NCBI RefSeq assembly: GCF_049331405.1
Contig: NZ_CP186274.1
Coordinates: 1,426,001 to 1,490,000, forward strand
DNA: 64,000 nucleotides
DNA from: PoT sp049331405
GTDB lineage: Bacteria; Planctomycetota; Planctomycetia; Isosphaerales; Isosphaeraceae
Direction: 5' to 3'
Shown here: positions 27,217 to 34,707 of the stretch, piece after piece
Layout: each line of letters opens with the position of its first letter
Position numbering within the stretch: position 1 is the stretch's first letter
Made by a program: the position numbers and the translations under genes
Notes under the pieces: generated by a model
The model's input: the letters and a program-made list of their open reading frames with translations, nothing else
Databases searched by the model: none
Told to the model about the DNA's origin: nothing

Positions 27217-27304
27217 CATCCGTCCGCCCGAAGTCCGTTGCCTCCGTAGCCGTGTTAAATGGCAACGATAGGTGCGACTTCGAGTAGGAGGGCGCATAAA
27301 GAAT

Positions 27305-27336
27305 CCTCGGGATGAGAAACTCATCCAAGATCGAGG
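27305..27336 (-). terminator. Terminator hairpin of tRNA unit 2
   Basis: On the minus strand an inner stem GGATGAG/CTCATCC is enclosed by CCTCG/CGAGG and followed by ATTCTTTAT. It lies 49 bases beyond the end of tRNA copy 2. Confidence 0.65.
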
Positions 27337-27384
27337 AGCCGTGAAAAATATTGGGGAAGACCGCGAGGAAGGAGAGAGGAGAAG

Positions 27385-27456
27385 TTGCGCAGGGTGGAAT
27401 CGAACCACCTACCTCCAGGTTATGAGCCTGGCGAGCTACCAGTGCTCTACTGCGCC
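27385..27456 (-). tRNA. tRNA-Met(CAT), initiator-like, copy 2
   Basis: Identical to copy 1 over all 72 bases. Promoter and terminator are arranged in the same way, but the flanking bases outside these signals differ. Confidence 0.9.
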
Positions 27457-27461
27457 CATGT

Positions 27462-27490
27462 AATCTATCAGAGATAACGGCCCCTGTCTA
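27462..27490 (-). promoter_or_regulatory. Promoter of tRNA copy 2
   Basis: TAGACA, 17 bases and TAGATT on the minus strand, placed as for copy 1. Confidence 0.7.
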
Positions 27491-27535
27491 CGCCCTACCG
27501 GCCAAAGTTTGTCTCCGCAATCGAGGGCATCACCG

Positions 27536-28573
27536 CTAGGGAGTGAGCCCGCGCCGGAGCTTGGCATGTTCGGCGGCGATCAGGGCTTCTCGCCGCTGCT
27601 TCCGGCCCTGGATCTCGACGAGGCTTCGGAAGCGGCGAAGCACGAACTCAGCCGTCTCCTGGACGTGGACATCCCCATCCATGAGGAGCGGGTTGAGCCT
27701 CGGGACGAGTTCCGCCTGGAGCGGGGTGGGGCGGGGGTCGACGCGATCCATCGCGATCTCTCCGAGGGCGTTGGCCGCCTCCGCACGTACGGGGGCGGAC
27801 TCGTCCTTCAGGGTCTCGATCAGGGCTTTAACCGCCGTGCGGGCATCGGGGCCGATGACTCCGAGCGTCCGGGCCGCCGAGATGCGCGAGGACGGATCGG
27901 GATCCTTGAGGAGCCGCGTCAGGGTCGGGACCGTGGCCGTGCGATCGACGTCCCGGGGCAGTTCCATGAGGGCGATTGCCGCTGCCGAGGTGATCGCGGA
28001 AGGGGGATCCCCGTCGCGGGGGCGATAGTCGAGGGCCCGGATCAGAGCCTCGATGACGCGGGGGTCATGCGCCCCGATGCGGGGAAGCGTGCGGGCCGCC
28101 ATCGCCCGCAGGTGGGTGGTGTGGCTCCCTTCGAGGATGCGGATCAACTCCGGGACGGCCGGGCCCGCGTCGCTGCCGAGCCACTCGAGGGCCGCCATCG
28201 CGGCCTTGCTCGACTGATAGATACGCATGGCGGCCGGGTCGGCGCGCGGGTCCCGATTGAGTGGCTCTCGCCGGAGCATCAACTGCAGCGAGGAAACGGC
28301 CAGATCCTCCCCGTGGAGCGCCTTGACCTTGCGGACGGCCTGCTTCAGGGCATTGCCGCTCGCATCCATCATGACCCCGTTCCCGTCGACCCCGACGAGG
28401 ACTCCCCCCGGAAGGAGGCCCGTGAGAGCATCGACGGCCTGGCGGCGTTCCCACTCCTTGCGCCCCCAGAGCAGCAAGGCGACCGTGAGGACCAACAGCA
28501 TCATCGACCGGAGCCGGAAGACGAACCGCCACCGGGGCCTTCGTTGCTCGGGTGCTTCCGCGGCGTCGCTCAT
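27536..28573 (-). CDS. Membrane-anchored HEAT-repeat protein
   Basis: A 345-residue protein with one N-terminal membrane helix (about residues 22-37, MMLLVLTVALLLWG), which could also act as an uncleaved signal. Residues about 105-330 are HEAT-like helical repeats (AVPELIRILEG; TVPTLTRLLKDPDPSSRISAARTLG, partly shown; AVKALIETLKDES), a scaffold for protein binding. The ATG follows AGAGGGGGG. It sits between tRNA copies 2 and 3 and is read in the same direction as them, although each tRNA has its own signals. Function unknown; similar small HEAT proteins are common in planctomycetes. Confidence 0.82.
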   Translation of the reverse strand: MSDAAEAPEQRRPRWRFVFRLRSMMLLVLTVALLLWGRKEWERRQAVDALTGLLPGGVLVGVDGNGVMMDASGNALKQAVRKVKALHGEDLAVSSLQLMLRREPLNRDPRADPAAMRIYQSSKAAMAALEWLGSDAGPAVPELIRILEGSHTTHLRAMAARTLPRIGAHDPRVIEALIRALDYRPRDGDPPSAITSAAAIALMELPRDVDRTATVPTLTRLLKDPDPSSRISAARTLGVIGPDARTAVKALIETLKDESAPVRAEAANALGEIAMDRVDPRPTPLQAELVPRLNPLLMDGDVHVQETAEFVLRRFRSLVEIQGRKQRREALIAAEHAKLRRGLTP

Positions 28574-29025
28574 TGGCCCCCCTCTGGGAAGGTTCCCAAC
28601 TCCCGGGAATCGATGCGTGTCCGCGACCGTGGACGATCCGTCGACCATGCCAACCCGATCGGGGCGATGGAGGTAACCACCCATGCCATTCGACTCGAAC
28701 GGAGCTGGCCGCGATGACATCATCGCACTCGCGCACCATCCCATGCCAGCAAATCCTTGGCTCATCTTTGCGCTCAATGGCTGAACGGCCTCGCGCCCTG
28801 GATCTGTGTCGCCAGGATGAGTGAGGATGACAAGGAGCGCGTCGGAGGAGATCCGCGCAAGTACGGCTGGAGTGGGCATAGCGGCACGACAAGAGACACA
28901 GGCTGATGACGAACATCTATTGAGCCTGGGCGCAACACTATTAACAAACCATCCAGGAGGATCGTTAGCAAGCAACTCGAAGATGAAGGTTGGGGATCAC
29001 TGCGAGGAAGGTGAGGAGTGCGGAG
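28574..29025. other. Intergenic region between the HEAT gene and tRNA copy 3
   Basis: 452 bases without a supported gene. The segment just before the tRNA (about 28990-29020) keeps the GCGAGGAAGG body found downstream of the other tRNA copies, but the terminator hairpin is not recognisable here. Confidence 0.4.
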
Positions 29026-29097
29026 TTGCGCAGGGCGGAATCGAACCACCTACCTCCAGGTTATGAGCCTGGCGAGCTACCGGTGCTCTACTGCGCC
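29026..29097 (-). tRNA. tRNA-Met(CAT), initiator-like, copy 3
   Basis: Same structure as copy 1 with two substitutions: one in the T stem, turning a T-A pair into a T-G wobble, and one in the D loop. The anticodon is CAT and the 1-72 mismatch is kept. It is the most divergent copy and lacks an obvious terminator hairpin downstream. Confidence 0.87.
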
Positions 29098-29102
29098 CAT
29101 AT

Positions 29103-29131
29103 AATCTATCAGGCTGACCCACCCCTGTCTA
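29103..29131 (-). promoter_or_regulatory. Promoter of tRNA copy 3
   Basis: TAGACA, 17 bases and TAGATT on the minus strand, as in the other copies. Confidence 0.7.
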
Positions 29132-29211
29132 TAAGCTGGCGGGAAAAGTTCGTCATCGCATTGGAAATAACCAATATGTATATCGTTGGCTAGGGCCGCG
29201 CATGACGAAAC

Positions 29212-29235
29212 CTCGGGATGAGTCATTCATCCGAG
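29212..29235 (-). terminator. Terminator hairpin of tRNA unit 4
   Basis: On the minus strand CTCGGATGA pairs with TCATCCCGAG (one bulged base), followed by GTTTCGT. It lies 57 bases past the end of tRNA copy 4. Confidence 0.6.
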
Positions 29236-29291
29236 TCTTTGAGCGGACGATAAGTGTAGGGGAGTCATGCGAGGCGGGGAGAGAGGAGAAG

Positions 29292-29363
29292 TTGCGCAGG
29301 GTGGAATCGAACCACCTACCTCCAGGTTATGAGCCTGGCGAGCTACCAGTGCTCTACTGCGCC
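29292..29363 (-). tRNA. tRNA-Met(CAT), initiator-like, copy 4
   Basis: Identical to copies 1 and 2 across the 72-base gene, with the same 1-72 mismatch and anticodon. Confidence 0.9.
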
Positions 29364-29368
29364 CATGT

Positions 29369-29397
29369 AATCTATCAGGGTGATCGTCCCCTGTCTA
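29369..29397 (-). promoter_or_regulatory. Promoter of tRNA copy 4
   Basis: TAGACA, 17 bases and TAGATT on the minus strand. Confidence 0.7.
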
Positions 29398-29477
29398 CAC
29401 CCCGGGGGCAAAAGTTCGTCAACGTGTTCGATGGAGCCAATCGGTAGAGCTTTGGGTGGAAGTGCGCATGCAGAAAC

Positions 29478-29501
29478 CTCGGAATGAGGATCTCATTCGA
29501 G
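29478..29501 (-). terminator. Terminator hairpin of tRNA unit 5
   Basis: On the minus strand the inner stem reads GAATGAG/CTCATTC, where copies 1 and 2 have GGATGAG/CTCATCC: a compensated pair change. GTTTCTG follows. It lies 53 bases past tRNA copy 5. Confidence 0.6.
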
Positions 29502-29553
29502 TCAGCAATCCATTAATTGAGGATGGGGAATAACCGCGAGGAAGGGAGTGAAA

Positions 29554-29625
29554 TTGCGCAGGGTGGAATCGAACCACCTACCTCCAGGTTATGAGCCTGG
29601 CGAGCTACCAGTGCTCTACTGCGCC
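29554..29625 (-). tRNA. tRNA-Met(CAT), initiator-like, copy 5
   Basis: Identical to copy 1 across the 72 bases. Only the flanking bases differ (AAATTG downstream, CACGT upstream). Confidence 0.9.
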
Positions 29626-29630
29626 CACGT

Positions 29631-29659
29631 AATCTATCAGACTGACCTACCCGTGTCTA
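29631..29659 (-). promoter_or_regulatory. Promoter of tRNA copy 5
   Basis: TAGACA, 17 bases and TAGATT on the minus strand. Confidence 0.7.
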
Positions 29660-29726
29660 TGACCAGGCCGGTCGAAAATGAAGAAACCAAGTAAAACGAC
29701 CTCAGCCGCCCGGATCGCGTCGCGGG

Positions 29727-29912
29727 TCAGGAACCCGGGCCCGACGCCTTCGGGGCGATGGCTCCGGTGAGGACTCGGGCAAAGTGGGACATCCCCGCCT
29801 TCTGGAGGGTGGCCCGCGAGGCGAGGTTGCTGGCGTTGCAGCGGGCCGCGGGGATCCGGCCCGACTCGTAGGGCGGGGTGCAGGACGAAGAAGTCGGTGA
29901 CGATCTCATTCG
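29727..29912 (-). pseudogene. GNAT acetyltransferase C-terminal remnant
   Basis: On the minus strand NEIVTDFFVLHP is followed, after a one-base shift, by YESGRIPAARCNASNLASR and ATLQKAGMSHFARVL. The N-x-ASR-x-L-x-KAGM pattern is the acetyl-CoA-binding end of GNAT proteins. The N-terminal part is missing and the fragment is frameshifted, so it is not functional. It overlaps the start of the decayed sigma-factor frame on the other strand. Confidence 0.55.
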
Positions 29913-31153
29913 GCTCGGCCCCTTACGCCCCCCACGAGTCCGTAGCCGGCTGGACTTATCGCGTCGTCGCGAGATCGAGCGGCGCTTCGCCTCGAGGTCG
30001 CCTGCCGCCGTCCCGACCCTGCCGCAATCCTGCGGTCGAGCTCTGCGACGAGCTTGAGCGCAACCGGGAGAAATACCGAGCCCCGATCCTCCTATGCGAC
30101 CTCGAGGAACTGACCCACGACGAGGCCGCCGCGCGTCTCCGTCAACCCGCGCGGACGCTCCGCCGTCGCCTCTCCGCCGGCCGAGAACTCTTGTGCAGGC
30201 GCCTCTCGCACCTCGGCCTGTCCCTGCCCTCGGTGTTATTTGCGGCTCGAGGTGTTGTCCCCATCGAGTGGTCGGCGGCGACGGTGCGCGTGGCATTGCG
30301 GACCTCGTCTGCGTCCGCCAGGGTCTCTTCATGGGTGGAAGGAGTCATCGCGACCATGTTCTGGACCAAGCTCAAAGTTGCCGTCGGATGTGGACTCCTC
30401 CTGACCCTCATCGCCGCCGGCGTCAGAGGCCTGGCGATGGATTATCGCGAGGAACCCCTCCCCCTGAAACCGAAAGCCGAGGCCCCGCCCGCCCAGAAGG
30501 CGCGGCCCGATCCGAAAGGTGATCCGAAACGGGTCATCGGCCAGATCGCCGACCATATCCGCGACAATTATGCCCGGATCCATTCCCTGCACACCACGAT
30601 CACGACCACGAATCGGGATCGATCCGTGACGAAGAAGGAGGAGTCCAGGTTCACCGGGCCTGATGGTATGTACGCTCAAGTGATTCAATACCCATTGAAG
30701 GTGACTCGGGATCGCCTCCTGATCCGCGGGGAGAATCTCTTGCGTGAACCCCTGGAAGACGATGGGCACTTATGGTCGTTCTTCGGCGAGACCTGGACTC
30801 AATACGTGCCGAAGCATCGAATGGACTGGCTAAAGTCGTCCGATCAAATGGCCTCCATGCTTTGCCTTGATCCCCGGAATATCGCATCACTGGAGGTGAG
30901 ACGGCCGTTCTTGGGCCAACTTCGCGACGATCGCGTCCTCGAAGCCGGCCCCTCTCGTGCAAAGGACGGGCAACCACGAACCTCCGTCCTCCTGGAACGC
31001 GACCAGGGCAAGGGTCAGACGGAGAGTTATCGGTGCGAGTTCGACCCCGCGAAGAATGACCATCCCACCCGGGTCATCGTCTATCGCGAGGGCGATAGCA
31101 TCGGGATCGTCCTGGACATCGACTACCAGGAGGTCATCCCCGACTCGGCATGA
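29897..31153 (+). pseudogene. Truncated ECF sigma factor with C-terminal membrane and periplasmic extension
   Basis: Residues about 50-112 are sigma-70 region 4 (REKYRAPILLCDLEELTHDEAAARL, partly shown), the DNA-binding helix-turn-helix. The preceding region 2, which binds core polymerase and the -10 box, is missing; only SVAGWTYRVVAR from its end remains, followed by a stretch that fits the family only after frame changes. A membrane helix (about 155-172, KVAVGCGLLLTLIAAGV) and an outside domain with beta character resembling LolA-like sensors follow, the extension usual in planctomycete ECF factors. An in-frame TGA at 31151-31153 interrupts the domain, and similar coding continues in the same frame to about 31230. 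The gene is probably dead, although the part from ATG 30358 could still be made. Confidence 0.55.
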
Positions 31154-31939
31154 TTCCTCAAGAAGTCGACGGTCAAGTTCTTCCACCCGGTGCCGGCCCG
31201 ATCGCCCGAATCCCAGGAGTGGCGTAAGGCTATGACCATCGAAACATCTGACACCTTCGTGGTTGGCGCGATCGGGGTGGCAAACGAACCTCGCTTCGAG
31301 CCGAGCCGAGACGAGCGATCGTCGAGGGATGAAATCGCGCCCTGGCCGGACGTCCAAATCCCTGGCCTCCGAGCATTTACTGGCCGGCAGGCTTCGATAC
31401 CCGGACGGTCGTCCACGGCGGGCTGAGGGTGACTCCCTGGAAATTGTCGGCTCTGATCGCGACGTTCGGCTTGAGTGAGACCACCGCGATCGACCCCCAG
31501 AATACTGGGCCCACGGCGAGGGTCTATCCATCAGATGACCTTATCGCAGGTGGCCTCCGGGGGGATCAAGGTCGGTAGCAAGTTTCGGATCGGGACACTG
31601 CCGAGTACGACGAACTCAGCTTGGAAAGCCATGCTGCCCGGCGCGGCGAACCTCGAGGCCTTCTCGACGATCGGCCACTGCCTTTACACGCTGATCGCAG
31701 GACTACTGGGGGCGGCCGTCGCGTTGCGATGCGAGTCAAGGCGTGACGGACGTTCCTCGACGGTTCCAAGAGACGCATCAGTTCCGCATTAAGAACCGTC
31801 CAGACGCGGACGCCCCGCACGTTCTCGAAGTCCATCGCCCGGTGCATGGCGGGGCTCTCGCCCGGCCTGCCGATGTCCCCGTCAGCGTGGGACGATGTGG
31901 TATAAATGTCAAAGTATCATAATGCAATAAAGGTCAAGA
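31154..31939. other. Decayed region without a supported gene
   Basis: About 785 bases. The first 80 continue the frame of the broken sigma-factor gene. Further on, short coding-like runs occur in different plus-strand frames, for example RVTPWKLSALIATFGLSET near 31425-31480, but none could be identified. It looks like remnants of lost genes. Confidence 0.35.
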
Positions 31940-32617
31940 CTAATAAAAGGCCGCCCAGAGCCGGAGGGGCAGGATCGAGAGCCAGAGGAGGCCGATGGCC
32001 CGCCCGGCGCGGTCGATCCAGGACGGCTCGGGACGCCAGCGACGGGCGATGCCGAGCGACAACCAGGCGATCGCCACCGCGCTCGAGTCCATCCCGATGT
32101 CGGGACGTATCCCGAGATACGCGAGGATCGCGGGATAGCATGCCATGACCAGCAGCGGGGCGGCGCATCCCCAGAAACCCGGCTGGGCCAGCAACTCCGA
32201 CCGGCCGGGCCGCGGGGCGCGGAGCCGGAGGGCCAGCAGCGCCAGGCTCGCGATTCCCAGGATCGGCCCGGCCACGCGGCAGGCCGCTTCGGAGATTTGC
32301 ACCGAGAGCTGCGGCCCCGGCCTGGCGAAGAGGGCCCACCCCAGGGTGATCTCCCCGGGCATGTCCCCGATGGGGATGAAGCCACCTCGCGCCTTGCCGA
32401 GAGCCCAACTGACATCGGGGTCGTGGAGCATAGATACGAGGGGTTTGCCCCTGATGGGGGGAATCCCACGGACCACCTTGACCAGATCGCCCAGCAAGTA
32501 CGACAAGGATGCCAGCCTGATAGCTGTCGATGGTTGCGAGAGGACGATCGCCGTCGCGGCCACGAGCACCATGGCGTCGAGTAGCGTGAACCTTCGCTCA
32601 TCAGCCCCGACATCCAT
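31940..32617 (-). CDS. Hypothetical multi-pass membrane protein
   Basis: A 225-residue protein with about five hydrophobic segments: residues 12-28, 95-108, 114-130, 146-166 and 178-194, with a further one near the C-terminus (AIGLLWLSILPLRLWAAFY). A charged loop between 45 and 85 carries IPPIRGKPLVS. It matches no family I recognise; the layout recalls short DUF-type membrane proteins of planctomycetes that follow an LRTLLLLVA-like N-terminus. It stands alone, divergent from the exported repeat protein at 32836. Confidence 0.65.
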   Translation of the reverse strand: MDVGADERRFTLLDAMVLVAATAIVLSQPSTAIRLASLSYLLGDLVKVVRGIPPIRGKPLVSMLHDPDVSWALGKARGGFIPIGDMPGEITLGWALFARPGPQLSVQISEAACRVAGPILGIASLALLALRLRAPRPGRSELLAQPGFWGCAAPLLVMACYPAILAYLGIRPDIGMDSSAVAIAWLSLGIARRWRPEPSWIDRAGRAIGLLWLSILPLRLWAAFY

Positions 32618-32835
32618 TGCACGACACCTTCCGTATGCGAACAGGCGACGATGTTCGATCTCGGTCGAAGCTTCTCAGACATAAATCGGATGTTGGCCGA
32701 GCGGAGACATGCTGGCAAGCCATTGATATTGTATAGGCATCGAGAAGACAATAATGCGTGGAATCTTGGATCGAACCGGCGGTTACGCATTCCCCGGCGA
32801 CTTGGGATTTCTAGATCCGCAAGGAGGCTCCCGCG

Positions 32836-34263
32836 ATGCAAATCATGCGAAAGATCTTCGTCACAGTCCTGGCCTTCATGGTGTTGACGCCGCCTTCCCC
32901 GTCAAAGGCCCTGGACTTCGATCGGGTGGTCATCGACGACGACTTCGCGGGCGTCGATCAGGTCGAAATGGCCGACGTCAATGGCGACGGCAGGCTCGAT
33001 ATCGTGGCTCTCGGGGCGGGGGCCTGCGCCTGGTATGAGAACCCGTCGTGGAAGAGGCGCATCGTGACGAATTCGGATCAGACTCCGAGGATCGTCAGCA
33101 GCGCGACGGCGGACGTCGACGGAGACGGCAAGTCGGAAATTGCGATCGCCTACGACTTCGTGAGGGAGGATCCGAAGCGTGGCAAGCTCCTGCTGGCGGG
33201 ACAGGGCAAGACCCTCGACGATCCCTGGACGCTGGAGCCCCTCGCGGATATCGGGAGTATCCACAGGCTTCGATGGTATTACCGGATCTCCGTCGGGGCG
33301 ACGGGATTGTGGTTCAATCCCGTCCAACCCGGGCGAACCCCTCCGCATCAGGGCGTGATCTCGAACACCATCGCCCTTGTGGCGGCCCCGCTTTTCAGCC
33401 CATCGGCGGAGCCGCCGGGCTTCGACCAGGAGCCGTCCCGGCTCATGATCCTCAACTTCCCGTACACTCTCAGTTCGACGGGGGGATCCCGTCCCTTCGG
33501 CATGGCCGGTCGTCTCAGCGATCCGATCGCCCAGGTGGCCAGCGTGGGCGGCCTCGGCGGAGGGCCGATGAGATCGATCGTGGCCAATCGCCGTCTCCCC
33601 AAGAAACCACCTTTTTCCAGGAAAATACCGTTTGCCGGCCCTTTCATGATCTGGAAGGGGGGGGCCCCGGGCCTGAACTCGATCGACGTCATCGATCGGC
33701 CCGACTCGGAGTCCGTCAGCCTCCTGACGGCGAGCCAGTCTGGAGTGACGCGCTATTCCGGAATCGTCTCGTTCGGTCTGCCCGGCTTCTTCCCCTATGT
33801 CCTCGTTCGAGGCGCCGACGGCCTGGCACCGGCGAAGGGGGCGAGCGAGGTCCGAGCCGGTCGGCTCAGGGATGGTCGACAGTTCTTCGTGACGGTCGAG
33901 CCCGGACAGGGCACCGAGGTCGCGGCCTACGTGCCCAGGTCGACTGAAACCATGAAAATCGGGCCACGGATTTTGCTCGATGCGACATTGAAGGAGGTGC
34001 AAGCCCTCTGCGTCGCGGACGTCGACGGCGATGGCGACGGCGAGGTCTTCGCCGGTGGCCGTGGGTCGGGCAAGGGAGTCGTTATGTACGACCCCGCCGG
34101 TAGCACCTGGGTCCGGACCGTGGTGGATGCCTCGCTCTCCGCCAACGATCTCCGAAGCGGAGACCTCGATAAGGACGGGGCGGTTGATATCGTCGGGGTC
34201 GGCGGTGAGTCTCGCAACGTCATCTGGTACAAGGCTCGAGCCCGTTCCGCGCCTCGCCGATAG
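32836..34263 (+). CDS. Exported FG-GAP/VCBS-like repeat protein, copy A
   Basis: A 475-residue exported protein. A signal peptide spans about 1-26 and ends SPSKALD. Near the N-terminus, EMADVNGDGRLDIVALG and ATADVDGDGKSEIAIAYDF are calcium-binding FG-GAP/VCBS loops, and near the C-terminus CVADVDGDGDGEVFAG and DLDKDGAVDIVGV close a beta-propeller-like fold. AAGGAGG lies 9 bases before the ATG. It is a tandem paralogue of the next gene, and the two share the leader AAGGAGG or TGGAGG plus CTCCCGCG before the start. Secreted Ca-binding propeller of unknown role. Confidence 0.82.
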   Translation: MQIMRKIFVTVLAFMVLTPPSPSKALDFDRVVIDDDFAGVDQVEMADVNGDGRLDIVALGAGACAWYENPSWKRRIVTNSDQTPRIVSSATADVDGDGKSEIAIAYDFVREDPKRGKLLLAGQGKTLDDPWTLEPLADIGSIHRLRWYYRISVGATGLWFNPVQPGRTPPHQGVISNTIALVAAPLFSPSAEPPGFDQEPSRLMILNFPYTLSSTGGSRPFGMAGRLSDPIAQVASVGGLGGGPMRSIVANRRLPKKPPFSRKIPFAGPFMIWKGGAPGLNSIDVIDRPDSESVSLLTASQSGVTRYSGIVSFGLPGFFPYVLVRGADGLAPAKGASEVRAGRLRDGRQFFVTVEPGQGTEVAAYVPRSTETMKIGPRILLDATLKEVQALCVADVDGDGDGEVFAGGRGSGKGVVMYDPAGSTWVRTVVDASLSANDLRSGDLDKDGAVDIVGVGGESRNVIWYKARARSAPRR

Positions 34264-34707
34264 ACCTACGCATGCTGGGGATTTGCTGCATTGATCCGAG
34301 TCTCGAGCCCACGCGACCAGGCGGATGTCATGGCGTGTTGCCGTCGAGCCACATGGCGATGCGGGAGGATATGGAATCGATCCACTCGTTGAGCTTGCCC
34401 TGGTCGGCCGAGGTGATCAGATTGTCCCTCCGCAACATCCCATCGGGATCGAGCCTCCCAGCTCGGGCGAAATGACAGATTCCCCAGAGAGAGTTAATGA
34501 TATTGATGTAATCAAGTGATGGTTTTGTTGGAATGGTTCGCATGCAGGTGATATACCGCCGGGGAAATGGCACTCCGCTCTTATCGATTTGGGCCTGACT
34601 TACGGTCGCCTTCCTGTTATGCTCGAATCCTGAATCGAGAAGGATCTGCCGAGGCCCTAACAGGCCGAGGCTGGCAATCATCCTGGATCGGCATGGAGGC
34701 TCCCGCG
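34264..34707. other. Spacer between the tandem paralogues
   Basis: 444 bases. A minus-strand frame of 71 codons (34328-34543, ATG start, residues such as LDYINIINSLWGICHFARAG) looks coding-like but has no ribosome binding site and no recognisable family. It may be a remnant or a small gene and is not called. Confidence 0.3.

Noticed and set aside
27111..29625. CRISPR-like or MITE-like direct repeats
   Set aside because: The conserved blocks fold as tRNA cloverleaves with a CAT anticodon and have promoters; they are tRNA genes.
34328..34543. 71-codon minus-strand gene between the FG-GAP paralogues
   Set aside because: Coding-like residues but no ribosome binding site and no recognisable family; left as a note on the spacer.
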